From positions 1,922,001 to 1,986,000 of the forward strand of contig NZ_RKQF01000001.1 of the NCBI RefSeq assembly GCF_003814875.1: DNA of 64,000 nucleotides, read 5' to 3'. Shown piece after piece: positions 56,401 through 64,000 of the stretch. The first letter of the stretch is position 1. Each line of letters starts with the position of its first letter. Source of the DNA: Streptomyces sp. Ag109_O5-1 (GTDB taxonomy: Bacteria > Actinomycetota > Actinomycetes > Streptomycetales > Streptomycetaceae). The notes under the pieces are model-generated. The model was not told where the DNA came from, did not search any database, and saw nothing but the letters and a program-made list of their open reading frames with translations. The translations under genes and the position numbers were made by a program.

Positions 56401-57686
56401 ACGCCTCCTTCGGTGACTTTGAAGTACTCCCCGTTCTTTGTGCCGTTCGTGGCGCCGGTCAGGTCCTCGATCTTAATCGTGGAGCTGTCATCGACAGGGT
56501 GGAACGTCTTGGTCGAGTCGTCGTAGACGACCTCGGTGGACTTCCCGTTGAGCGAGAGCGTGAGGATCTGCCCCGCCCAGCACTGGTCGCCGTCGTTGTC
56601 CGGAGCCCCGGAAGACGAGTCGTCCTTGCAGGACTTGTACGTGCGCTCGACGTAGTTCTCTGCCGAGGACCAGCCGTCACCCAGCCATGAGGACTGGTTG
56701 TTGGTGCCCTCGGTGCGCGCGTCCTGGCTGGAGGAGTTGTAGAAGAGATCGACGTTCGGGACCGTGCCGCCGATGGCCGGGGGCACCGAGATCGGGTAGC
56801 TGTAGGTGAACGCGCCAGTGTTACCGGAGGTCGACCAGGAGCCTCCCGGTGACAGGCTGGTCGCCGAGTAGTCACCCGATGAACCCGACGTGCCCGAGGT
56901 CGCCGCCATGACGACCGTCGCGCCGGACGGTGCCGTCGCCGAGCGCGCCGTGCCGATGGCATTCGGCGACACCGCCCGCGGGGCAGGAACGCTGACCTGG
57001 GCGGACAACGGCGTGCCGGGAGCGGTGCGCACCGTGCTCTGGGCCTGGCACTTCGCCAGCTTCGGCGTGGTCAGGGCGCAGGCGGGCAGCTGGACCAGGT
57101 GCAGGCGCGAGGCGAAGTCACCGCCGAAGGCGTAACGGAAGGAGGAGTCATCGACCCGCAGTGCGACCTTTCCGCCGCCGGGGCTGGTGCGCTGGAGAGT
57201 GAAGAGCACACCGTGCACGCCGACGGTCTGTGCGGCCTTTTGGTCCAGCACGGTCACCCGCACCCGCTGGGATCCGGTGACGGCGGCCGCCTTGGCCCCC
57301 GTTCCTGCCACGTCACCCAGCAGCACGGGCGTGCCCTTGGCCCGCACCTCGGTTGCCTTGGCGGTAAGCCGCGCAGAGGCGGCACGGACCGGCAGAGTGA
57401 CCACGGAGCTGCCCGCACCGGGCAGCTTCGCGTGACCGCTGGGATCGAAGTGCTTGAAACGCTTCGAGGTGGAGCCCCACCCGGGTCTGGAGTGGACCAA
57501 GGGCACCCGCTTGTGGTGCGGAGCCGCAGGAGCCGTCACGTGCCGCTGCTCAGAGGGTGTTGCCGCAGCGACACCGGCGGGCAGCAGGCTCACCATCAAG
57601 GCGCCGGCCACCATCGCTGCCGTGTGTCGAACCCGGCGGGCCGTCCAAGCCGCGCGCCCGCGTCTCCACCCCGAAATCCGCGCCAT
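50481..57686 (-). CDS. RHS/YD-repeat polymorphic toxin with Hint domain and C-terminal deaminase-like toxin
   Basis: I start this 2,401-residue protein at the ATG at 57686 (GGGAGGGG upstream). The N terminus MARISGWRRGRAAWTARRVR is followed by a hydrophobic signal cleaved near VAAATPSEQ. After SpvB-like and YD/RHS repeats (residues about 300-1880), the core ends with GARKYDPALGSFVSADPIFE and DNPVTGSDPTGL. A Hint self-splicing domain follows, starting at Cys2107 (CSFAPTTPVLLAHGKTKPIK) and ending VLVHN (about 2250). The last 149 residues are the toxin: H2335-A-E2337-K and C2356-DN-C2359 form a zinc deaminase HxE...CxxC signature. The subfamily (SCP1.201-like or another) cannot be fixed by eye. 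Confidence 0.9.
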   Translation of the reverse strand: MARISGWRRGRAAWTARRVRHTAAMVAGALMVSLLPAGVAAATPSEQRHVTAPAAPHHKRVPLVHSRPGWGSTSKRFKHFDPSGHAKLPGAGSSVVTLPVRAASARLTAKATEVRAKGTPVLLGDVAGTGAKAAAVTGSQRVRVTVLDQKAAQTVGVHGVLFTLQRTSPGGGKVALRVDDSSFRYAFGGDFASRLHLVQLPACALTTPKLAKCQAQSTVRTAPGTPLSAQVSVPAPRAVSPNAIGTARSATAPSGATVVMAATSGTSGSSGDYSATSLSPGGSWSTSGNTGAFTYSYPISVPPAIGGTVPNVDLFYNSSSQDARTEGTNNQSSWLGDGWSSAENYVERTYKSCKDDSSSGAPDNDGDQCWAGQILTLSLNGKSTEVVYDDSTKTFHPVDDSSTIKIEDLTGATNGTKNGEYFKVTEGGVQYFFGRNRLPGWTSGKDETKSVWTEPVYHAHSGVSDCPDSTDFAATTCTLGYRFNLDYAVDTHSNATAWYYSPETGYYGADMKNTAVAYTRSGTLARIDYGMTASTIYSGTAPEQIVFDASAERCIPGTPSGNTCADSQFTTANAAYWPDVPVDLNCASGSTNCTNHGPSFWSRKRLTSITTQIQTGGATQQVDKYAFTQSFPDGGDHAPTLWLDSIQRTGLDTLGGATGSSSTPAVSFDPPLQLPNRVGTIPQMPLMYHDRIQVVTSEAGAQSTVTYDRPNCSKAPASDPNDPTDAAAKTFASTNTLSCFPVYWTPDGQPAPWMDWFYKYKVTAVVTEDPQNSYQDGTQPKLETDYAYNGTPGWHYDDNETVKAKNRTWGQFRGYPEVDVTTGDPTVFHLTDGVAVHDQKTLTKTYYFLGMNGDTLPGGKTRSVPALTSQDGATSVADDNALAGQTFETDTYTSATGSLDKAVVTVPTILGPTASRSRSGLPDLTAQMARPAKTLTRQAVSYGWRKTETDTFYNTALGKSTTGMAVQVDDRGETTAGDNVAKCTYNRYLTGSVDTLVLAAETLTTAQDCSTAGATPSGTLISDTRTSYDSNGFTYDGDGQTNPALPKTGDATLVQGASGASGATATAFVDKTTTTYDSYGRTTKVTRTPNSTSPDGKSLAQSVFTSYTPASGALPTSSTTITQVTPGADCSTVTTSSLDCQLASSTLDPARTLPTAKTDVAGKLTSLTYDALGRLTGVWLPNEIKANGAPANTTYTYSISQSAPSIVASNALLDNDSYQTSETLYDAMLRPLQVQKTGENSSTIVTDTQYDSHGWTVITNNAFAVGGSPSNILYPVSQVSVPDRTVTDYDGQGRADLVTEEARGIKTWSTTTAYIGDKTTVLPPKGGVASTTVVDARGQTTELDQYTAPPTVSGSAAAGFTATGGTPSPTTYQYTAAGQQHQVTGPDNTVWTFNYDLLGRKRNQTDPDTGGSKYGYDDAGNLISTTDAKQVELDYTYDLLGRKLTATDKAKSDFKFASWTYDTKRIGMPTSSTRYVQGTTGGYTVATTGYSSLGKPTGTQITLPASEAPLPSTYKTTYSYTTRDQLLASQSDPGTQGLSSELITYTRDALGNPTGSQNGTSAYVTKTAYNEDGQPSQVVMGPQTNSATVTYGYDAQTLRLNERKVNRTQAPGPTVDDTKYSYDASGNPTSTTDQQSETGNTVTDQQCYGYDALDRLTDAWTANNCNVTPPTSSTLTTTPGSYWQTFNYDAIGNRHQSIDHAIGTTGSTVTTTYHDGCTANCNSTGAQPHTLTATTGGTNPTTFGYDEDGNLHTRTPTTGPGQTLTWDDEGHLAQVDTTGASPTSTKYLYDADGNQLIRRDPGQTTFFAGDTEIVVNTSVAPNTLLGAVRMYSHGGTGAPVAMISSLPGGGVKYLFSDAHGTSTLAMDAGTQQVSRQQYTPYGQPRGSANTVTWPDPTHSYLGKPQDKSTGYTDVGARKYDPALGSFVSADPIFEATSPQQMGGYTYAADNPVTGSDPTGLTLHWTEGGGDGTESAKILDGSNTGSSSNHGWTSFGVTVLHTFVDQGKKSIVGMVEAPYLQYQADKQCFTSGDNCMQLISQINPTFAFSNAVAGRGSEIYGDFAHGRSAQGTGKLLFEAALLVVTRGEGEAVEAETAEARTLTGIKGCSFAPTTPVLLAHGKTKPIKAIKPGDKVQAADPTTGKHQGTRTVQHVWINHDHDLLDLTIRTKNGHTATLHTTANHPFWDDTTHTWVPAGNLHHGDALNTDTDDHAYVVTTHPTPGTANRWNLTVQQLHTYYVVAGDIPVLVHNTGCETAAALRAAPHPSNVSFAPSVDLASKTASEAGDIQTASGFSSDIPGGYDRAMPDQVHAAMPTDRTPFFFDNSGGDGAYYLSHAEKQASTLRPGVSISVSRDMCDNCISWFQGRAAQLGVHLYVSDPTSIHVFGPDGSWRAHDYPSWMG

Positions 57687-58025
57687 GCTGTGCGTCCCCT
57701 CCCCGGTCCCAGACCACCCAACTTGCTTGCAAATTAGGTGACTTGAGTGCACGTCACAGCGGAGGCACACGTCGATCACATCCCCCGCACACGATCACGC
57801 TAGGGCTTGACCTCAACCCCGAAGGCAAAGCATTCCCAGAGGGAAAGCAAAGGAACTCCACTGGTTGGAACGCAAGTTGGTTTGTATTCGTCAAAAGCGG
57901 ACTCCATGCGGGCACTTGTCGATCAATTGACGATGGACCGTCTTCACACCGGCCCCACAGAATGCACAACGGCGCGGGGCCCACGGGGGGAACCGCACGA
58001 CACCTGCGAAGGACTCCGACCTCAC
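57687..58025. promoter_or_regulatory. 339-base divergent promoter region of the RHS toxin and LamG protein genes
   Basis: The region is markedly A/T-richer than its flanks. It contains the quasi-palindrome GCATTCCCAGAGGGAAAGC (57830-57848) and a TCAATTGA palindrome near 57921. These may bind a shared regulator. A TTGACC (57807) with good spacing to a -10-like CATTCC is a weak promoter candidate. Confidence 0.45.
57830..57848. promoter_or_regulatory. quasi-palindrome between the two giant genes
   Basis: GCATTCCCAGAGGGAAAGC pairs TTCCC with GGGAA and GC with GC around AGA, with one A:A mismatch. It lies at the centre of the divergent region and is a candidate operator. Confidence 0.4.
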
Positions 58026-61000
58026 ATGTCCGCCTCTCGCACACCTCTGTATGCCAGACGCCCCGCGTCAAGACCGATCACCGCCGTCGTCGTCGCGGCC
58101 CTGACTGCCGGCACACTGGCCGCCACCGCACCCGCTCACGCCACGGCGTTGGATGCGCCGAGCCCTTCGTCCAAGGCCACCTCGAAGCGCGACGACTCGC
58201 CGTCCGCCACGCGCAGCCTCAACGCAACAGAGTGGGCGTCCGAACAGGCGAAGGCCACTGGCCAACCGGTGACCATCGACGCGCTCACGGACACCGGCAC
58301 GCAGGTGGTGGCCAATCCGGACGGCACCTTCACCCGGACCGACTCATCCATGCCCCAGCGCACCCTGCAGCAGGGGAAATGGGTCCCCATCGACACCACC
58401 TTGGTACAGCACGCCAACGGGACCTGGGGACCCAAAGCCGCCGTCACGGATGTGACGTTCTCCGGTGGCGGCTCGGGTGCACTGGTCACCCTGCGCAGCG
58501 GAGCCGACAGGCTGGGCTTCTCCTGGCCGACCACCCTGCCCAGACCAGTGGTCTCCGGTGACACCGCCACCTACCCGGACGTGTTGCCCGACGTCGATCT
58601 TCAACTGACCGCGGATGCCTCCGGTTACTCCTCGATTCTGGTGGTCAAGACCCCCAAGGCCGCAGCCGATCCCCGCTTGAAAAGCCTCACACTCAACACT
58701 GCCTCGTCCGGCCTCAAGCTCTCCGCCACCCCCGACGGTGGTGTTCAGGCCACGGACAAGCACACGCGCGAGACCGTCTTCCACAGTGACACCGCGCTGA
58801 TGTGGGACAGCACAGGGCAGAAAGCCGCGCACGCCCCCCTGCCCCACGCCAAGACCGTGTCCTCCGCACGAGCCGAGCACCGGGCGGCGGCCAAGGTCGG
58901 CAGCCACCGCGCGCAGGTCCGTGTGCACTTGAAGCCCGGCAGGCAACTGCTCGCACTGGACGCCAAGTTGCTCTCCTCCAAAGGCACCGTCTACCCCGTC
59001 TACGTGGACCCGGAGTGGAACGGCAGGCCCTCCCAGTTGGACTGGGCCCGGATCTCCGACAACGGATGGAACGTCTACAACTCGACATCCACCACCGGTG
59101 CCACCAACGCCCGCGAGGGGTGGGACAACGACACCCCCGGCAACGGAGAACGCGCCCGCACCTACTACCAGATCAACACCAGCGGCATCAAAGGCGCTGT
59201 GGTCAGCCACGCCTCACTGTACGTGAAGCAGCTCTCCGCAGCCTCCTGCTTCGACACCCCCGCCGCCGCCTACGGCACCGACCGCCCCGCGGGGTGGAGC
59301 TCCTCCTCGCTGTACTGGGGTCACGAACCCACCGTGCGCACCGACGCACTCGGCAAAACCAACCCGGTCAGCCAGGAGGCCGGCACCTGCCCGGTCACCG
59401 CCGGCTCCAAGTCCTGGGTCAGCCCGCCGGCACTCGAATTCGACGTGACCTCCCGGGCCCAGAGCGCGGCGGGCGGCGGCTGGAGCAGCATGACGCTGAT
59501 GGTCCAGTCCCCCGACATGAACGATCCCCACCAGTGGAAACAGCTCGCCTACGGCGGCGGCGCCAGCATGTCGGTCACCTACAGCTACCGGCCCAAGCTC
59601 AAGAACGGCACCGGCACCCCGGCCATCAAGCCGTCCACGGTAAACCTGGGCAAGACGATGACCACCACCCACACCCCGACGTTGTCGGCGCGCGCGGTCG
59701 ACCCCGACCTGGCCGGGGGCAGCGAGCTGGTGCGCATCGAGTACAACATCTACAACTCCACCGGCGCCCTGATCCACCAGGACTTCGGCCCCAGCACCGA
59801 CTCCAAGAAACGCGCCCGGTACAACACCAACGGCAGCGACTGGACCACCCCGAGCCTGCCCGACGGGACCTACACCTGGAAAGCCACCGCTCAGAACGCC
59901 GCGGGCTACTGGGCCGGAACCGGCTCCGGCATCTGGACCAAGACCCAGACCTTCACCGTGGATACCAGCGCGCCACCCCCGCCCACAGTGACCTCCAGCC
60001 AGTTCCCTGCCGGACAGATCGGCGCCTCCTACGGCGACAAGGGCACCTTCACACTCAGCAACAACCACACCAACAACATCACCGGCTACCTGTTCGCTCT
60101 GGACGCCACACTCGGCAACACGGTCTACAGCAGCAGCAACGTCGTCCACCTGACCACCACGACCAAGATCACGACGGGCCAGGCGTACTACGTCACGTCG
60201 GACAACGGTGCCGGCACCGGAACATCGGTACTCAACGGCAGCGCCTCCCCCGCCTTCGCCCCTGGCACCACAGGTCCCCACACGCTGTATGCGAAAGCGG
60301 TCGACCAGGCCGGCTCAACGTCTGTCCAGGCGCCGCCCTACGCCTTCTACGCCGGCACCAGCACGCCGACCTACGCCTACGGCGACAAAATGATCACCGG
60401 GTGGACCGCGACCAACACCGACGGCACCACCACAGCCGTACCCAAAGCAACAACCACCACCAAGGGCGGCCAGCTGATCAGCCAGGCCGCCTTCAGCGGC
60501 TATGAGTTCGCCGACGGCTACCAGGCCATGCTCGCCAACAAGAGCACCACCTCGAAGGTCGTCTCCGGTGACAGCGCCACCTTCAGCTTCGACATCCCCA
60601 AGGACGGCCCCTGGAGCTTCGGGGCCAACCTGACCACGGCCAAGGACTACGGCATCTACCGGCTGGTCCTGGACGCGGGCAAGAGCACCCAGACAACACT
60701 GCTCAGCGACTACGACGCCTACAGCTCCTACACCACCACCAAGTTTCGCGATCTCGGCATGCCCAAGGACGCCAACGGACAACTGCTCACCCTCAAACAG
60801 GGTGTACACACCCTGACTCTCACCGTCACCGAGAAGAACTCCAAGTCGGCCGGTTTCCAGGCGGGCCTCGACGTGCTGCGGCTGGGACCGGCACTGACCT
60901 GCACGATCAATGACACCAGCAGTTGCCTGAACAACACCGCGACCAGCAGCTTCACCACCACGACCAGTCAGGCCGACGCCGACGGCTCCGGCAACAGCAT

Positions 61001-64000
61001 CAACTCCGCCGACCTGACAAGCACCTCGGGCTGGCAGATCGGTAAGACGGTGACTGTCGACGGCGCCACCATCACCCTGCCGAAGTTCGGCACCGGCACC
61101 TACGACAACATGCTGGCCTCCGGCCAGACCGTCACCCTGCCGGACAGCGGCACAGTGAACACCGGTGACGCCCTGGTCTTTCTCGCCTTCGCCACCGGCG
61201 GCCCCGCCAAGGAGACTTTCGGCACCATCACCTACGCCAAGGACAACTGCATCGATACCAGCGGCGCTCCAGCCCCCCAGGACTACCACCTGGACACCGT
61301 CCCCGACTGGCTCAGCGGCCCCGCCTCCGCTGCCGCGCTCACGCTGGTCCACGAGAACCACCGCAACAACACCCAGACCAGCCCGGCTCCCGGCCCCAAA
61401 ATTTACGCCATCAGTGTCCCGCTGAAATGCCCGGGCTCGGTCATCAGCAGCATCACCCTGCCCCTGTTCACAAACGGCGTCCAGGAGAGCCAGCCGGCCC
61501 TGCACATCCTCGGCATGGGCATACGGCCGATGGCCCTCACCGGAAGCGGATCCAACACCCAGCACTGGGTCGGCACCTGGTCGTCCGTCCAGGACACCGC
61601 CAAGGTGCAGCAGTCCGGCGGCAGCACCGCCGTAGCCAACGGGCAGACCTTGCGTATTCCAGCACACGTCAGCATCGGTACAGACACTGGCAACGGTGTG
61701 CGTATCCATTTGTCCAACGCCCTGGGCACCACACCGGTGACCTTCGACGCGGCCTCGGTAGCACTGCAGGACACCATGGGCAGCGCCACGGCGGCCGCTG
61801 CGCCCACGCCCCTGACCTTCGGCGGAAAGGCGTCCGTAACCCTCCCCGCAGGCACTGACGTCACCAGCGACCCCGTGACCTTGGCCGTAGCACAGCAGGC
61901 GACCGTGCTGATCAGCGTGCAGGTGCACGGCTCGGTCACCGCCCTGCCCGGTCACGCCACGGCCCAGACGCCCGTGTGGATCAGCCCCGACGCGGCCAAC
62001 CGTACGCTCGACACCTCGGCCGCGAACTACACGCAGACGTCGTTCACCGGCCTGCCCTACGTGACCGGAATCGACGTCACCACCCCTTCCGCCGCTCCTA
62101 CCGGCTCGGTGGTCCTCTACGGGGACCAGAGCATCAACGGGGACACCTCGAGCAACGACGGTCAGCATCACCTCAGCGACGCCATCACCAACGCCCTCGT
62201 CAACGACACCAACGGAGACAATTCCGTGGACTACGGCGTGCTCAACGCCGGATCCAACAGCAACAGCCTCAGCAACAACCTGCTACCGCAGATCACCAAT
62301 AGCGGCACACCGAGAAACGCACTCAATCCCCTGGACCGCAACGTCCTGGCCCAAGGCAACGTCCGCACCGTCCTCATCTCCACCGGCACCAGTGACCTAC
62401 TCAACTGCACCGGTACCGCCGACGCCTGCGCCAAAAGCGTCGAGCACGGACTGACCTCGCTCAACAGCCAGCTCAGCTCCTACTACACCGACGACCGGCC
62501 GCCCTCCGCCGACGGTCAGCCGGTGATGGAGAACTCCAACATCACCGTCTACGTTGCCACCATCCCGCCGTTCACCGCCGCCCATCCCGGCACAGCGACG
62601 CAGGAAGCCGCACGCGAGCAAATCAACACCGAGATGCCCGACCTCTTCCAGGACCAGGTCATCGACTTCGCCACGGCAGTCTCCACAGACGGCACAGCAA
62701 TATCCTCCACCGTCAAAGCCGCCGACCTGACCAACGGCAACCCTTCCAGCAACTACTACGACGACCTGGCCGCCCGCTACCTCAGCGACACGAACAACCG
62801 CGACACAATCGACATCGCACCGAACCTGATCGTCCCCGTCGCCACCGGCAGCGACACCCCCGACAACGAATGGGACCTCGCCGCCGACGGAACCGACCAG
62901 CGCGGCGACAACCCGTTCACCGCGATCGGCGGCGCGACCTCCAACGCTGCGGGACCCGACGCGGTCAACTCCCCCGCCGCCGCCACCTCCTTCGACGGCA
63001 GCACCGGCTTCCTGGAAAGCGACCACACCGCCGTCAACACCCTCGCCGACTACACCGTCTCCGCCTGGGTGAGACTCGACTCGGCGACCGGCCCCGCCAC
63101 CGCCATCTGCGAGGGAACCAGCCAGCACCAGGCGTTCTACATCGGCTACGACCGAGGCAACCAGGGCTGGATGTTCCAGACCACGACCACCAACGACGAC
63201 AGCTCCGACTTCCCCACCGCCGAAGGCGACACCGGCACCGGGGCCCTGGGCACCTGGACCCACCTCCTGGTCACTTACACCGCACCCGTGGACGGCGACG
63301 ACAGCACCGGCGTCATGTCGATCTACCAGAACGGCACCCTCATGGGGACCGCCACCAACCTCACCCCGCAGTACGACTCCTCCATGCCCCTGACCATCGG
63401 CGGCTGCGTCAACGACCCCGCCGCGACCTCCCCGTACAACGCCTTCCCCGGTTCCGTCTCGGACGTCCAGGTCTACCCCTACGCCATGACCTCGAGCGAC
63501 GCCGACGCAAGCAGCGTGATCGTGCCCAGCGGCTGGCAGAACGGCATGCCCGAGGACGACTGGAAACTCGCCGCCAACGGCACCGACACCGCCTCCCTCA
63601 ACCCGCTCACCCCGACCGGCATCGCCACCTTCGGCACGGACGCACCGAGCGGAATGTCCGGCAGCGTCGCCTTCGACGGCAGCACCGGCTTCCTCAAGAG
63701 CAAACAGAGCGCGGTCAACACCCTCGGCGACTACACCGTCTCGGCCTGGGTGAAGATCAACTCAGCGCTCGGCACCACCGCCGTCTGCCAGGGCACCACC
63801 CAGCACCAGTCCTTCTACCTCTCCTACGACAAACCCAGCGCCGCCTGGATGTTCCAGACCACCACCACCAACGACGAGAACTCCGACTTCCCCACCGCCG
63901 AAGGCGACCCCAACAGCGGCCCGACCGGCACCTGGACCCACCTCGTCGCCACCTTCCGAGCACCGGTCCCGGGAAGCTCCACCACCGGCAACATGGCCCT
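58026..64000 (+). CDS. giant secreted protein with DNRLRE-like, degenerate SGNH and LamG domains (cut by window end)
   Basis: The ATG at 58026 opens a signal peptide (MSASRTPLYARRPASRPITA ... APAHA|TAL) and a frame that stays open to base 64000 (about 1,990 residues so far). A DNRLRE-type adhesion module covers about residues 310-520, Ig-like/Cad-like linkers follow, and an SGNH-hydrolase-like region runs about 1180-1610 (HWVGTWSSVQDTAKVQ, NGQTLRIPAHVSIGTDTGNG). Two LamG jelly-rolls come after it (starting near 1655 and 1880, each with FDGSTGFL and GDYTVSAWVK). In the SGNH region GDS reads GDQS and GxND reads GTSD, so the triad looks lost. It faces the RHS toxin gene and may be its surface partner. 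Confidence 0.85.
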   Translation, partial: MSASRTPLYARRPASRPITAVVVAALTAGTLAATAPAHATALDAPSPSSKATSKRDDSPSATRSLNATEWASEQAKATGQPVTIDALTDTGTQVVANPDGTFTRTDSSMPQRTLQQGKWVPIDTTLVQHANGTWGPKAAVTDVTFSGGGSGALVTLRSGADRLGFSWPTTLPRPVVSGDTATYPDVLPDVDLQLTADASGYSSILVVKTPKAAADPRLKSLTLNTASSGLKLSATPDGGVQATDKHTRETVFHSDTALMWDSTGQKAAHAPLPHAKTVSSARAEHRAAAKVGSHRAQVRVHLKPGRQLLALDAKLLSSKGTVYPVYVDPEWNGRPSQLDWARISDNGWNVYNSTSTTGATNAREGWDNDTPGNGERARTYYQINTSGIKGAVVSHASLYVKQLSAASCFDTPAAAYGTDRPAGWSSSSLYWGHEPTVRTDALGKTNPVSQEAGTCPVTAGSKSWVSPPALEFDVTSRAQSAAGGGWSSMTLMVQSPDMNDPHQWKQLAYGGGASMSVTYSYRPKLKNGTGTPAIKPSTVNLGKTMTTTHTPTLSARAVDPDLAGGSELVRIEYNIYNSTGALIHQDFGPSTDSKKRARYNTNGSDWTTPSLPDGTYTWKATAQNAAGYWAGTGSGIWTKTQTFTVDTSAPPPPTVTSSQFPAGQIGASYGDKGTFTLSNNHTNNITGYLFALDATLGNTVYSSSNVVHLTTTTKITTGQAYYVTSDNGAGTGTSVLNGSASPAFAPGTTGPHTLYAKAVDQAGSTSVQAPPYAFYAGTSTPTYAYGDKMITGWTATNTDGTTTAVPKATTTTKGGQLISQAAFSGYEFADGYQAMLANKSTTSKVVSGDSATFSFDIPKDGPWSFGANLTTAKDYGIYRLVLDAGKSTQTTLLSDYDAYSSYTTTKFRDLGMPKDANGQLLTLKQGVHTLTLTVTEKNSKSAGFQAGLDVLRLGPALTCTINDTSSCLNNTATSSFTTTTSQADADGSGNSINSADLTSTSGWQIGKTVTVDGATITLPKFGTGTYDNMLASGQTVTLPDSGTVNTGDALVFLAFATGGPAKETFGTITYAKDNCIDTSGAPAPQDYHLDTVPDWLSGPASAAALTLVHENHRNNTQTSPAPGPKIYAISVPLKCPGSVISSITLPLFTNGVQESQPALHILGMGIRPMALTGSGSNTQHWVGTWSSVQDTAKVQQSGGSTAVANGQTLRIPAHVSIGTDTGNGVRIHLSNALGTTPVTFDAASVALQDTMGSATAAAAPTPLTFGGKASVTLPAGTDVTSDPVTLAVAQQATVLISVQVHGSVTALPGHATAQTPVWISPDAANRTLDTSAANYTQTSFTGLPYVTGIDVTTPSAAPTGSVVLYGDQSINGDTSSNDGQHHLSDAITNALVNDTNGDNSVDYGVLNAGSNSNSLSNNLLPQITNSGTPRNALNPLDRNVLAQGNVRTVLISTGTSDLLNCTGTADACAKSVEHGLTSLNSQLSSYYTDDRPPSADGQPVMENSNITVYVATIPPFTAAHPGTATQEAAREQINTEMPDLFQDQVIDFATAVSTDGTAISSTVKAADLTNGNPSSNYYDDLAARYLSDTNNRDTIDIAPNLIVPVATGSDTPDNEWDLAADGTDQRGDNPFTAIGGATSNAAGPDAVNSPAAATSFDGSTGFLESDHTAVNTLADYTVSAWVRLDSATGPATAICEGTSQHQAFYIGYDRGNQGWMFQTTTTNDDSSDFPTAEGDTGTGALGTWTHLLVTYTAPVDGDDSTGVMSIYQNGTLMGTATNLTPQYDSSMPLTIGGCVNDPAATSPYNAFPGSVSDVQVYPYAMTSSDADASSVIVPSGWQNGMPEDDWKLAANGTDTASLNPLTPTGIATFGTDAPSGMSGSVAFDGSTGFLKSKQSAVNTLGDYTVSAWVKINSALGTTAVCQGTTQHQSFYLSYDKPSAAWMFQTTTTNDENSDFPTAEGDPNSGPTGTWTHLVATFRAPVPGSSTTGNMA

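Overview
The window is high-GC actinobacterial DNA, almost certainly a Streptomyces chromosome. Coding frames have G or C at nearly every third codon position, GTG starts are common, and the content fits: a LytR-CpsA-Psr protein, gluABCD, LamG/RHS giant secreted proteins, an F420-type luciferase-like oxidoreductase, and the proline-rich hypotheticals of this genus. No tRNA, rRNA or CRISPR array is visible.

Bases 1-16 kb hold ordinary chromosomal genes: a frameshifted LuxR/MalT-type ATPase regulator, several membrane proteins, a DUF6325/SHOCT pair, a macro-domain/FAD-oxidoreductase pair, an inositol-phosphatase-like enzyme, a cytoplasmic gamma-glutamyltransferase, a TetR + FAD-monooxygenase resistance-type locus whose MFS pump is broken, and an LCP cell-wall ligase followed by a pair of strong hairpins. 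From 16 to 18.4 kb come an ArsR regulator, GlsB, a methyltransferase and a DUF3558-type lipoprotein. From 18.4 to 27.6 kb lies a unidirectional pyrimidine/hydantoin catabolic locus: nitrilase, aminotransferase, PucR regulator, second nitrilase, dihydropyrimidinase, luciferase-like oxidoreductase and NCS1 transporter. Together these would import a nucleobase or hydantoin, open the dihydropyrimidine ring, hydrolyse the N-carbamoyl amino acid and transaminate the beta-amino acid.

From 27.8 to 39.5 kb are a large Ala/Pro-rich hypothetical, an XRE/methionine-aminopeptidase divergent pair, a 42-residue Arg/Pro-rich small ORF, an ABC exporter that has lost its last two membrane helices, a ClpC-like ATPase, a secreted gamma-glutamyltransferase and a secreted S15/CocE hydrolase. 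From 39.6 to 46.2 kb are gluDCBA, a DUF6278-like gene, exonuclease III, an MBL-fold hydrolase and a PcaD-PcaC fusion lacking its lactonase serine.

From 46.2 to 64 kb the character changes. Coding density drops, with remnants of a helicase/PLD-like protein, an IS3 transposase and a nuclease-like gene around one intact Cys-rich gene. Then comes a polymorphic-toxin locus: a 2,401-residue RHS/YD-repeat protein with a Hint self-cleavage domain and a C-terminal zinc deaminase-like toxin, followed on the same strand by a Sel1-repeat protein in the position of an immunity gene. Facing it is a giant secreted protein with DNRLRE-like, degenerate SGNH and LamG modules that runs off the window end. This toxin locus is the most interesting system in the window.

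A dispersed palindromic intergenic element occurs at least four times (22.6, 25.3, 27.7, 35.1 kb).
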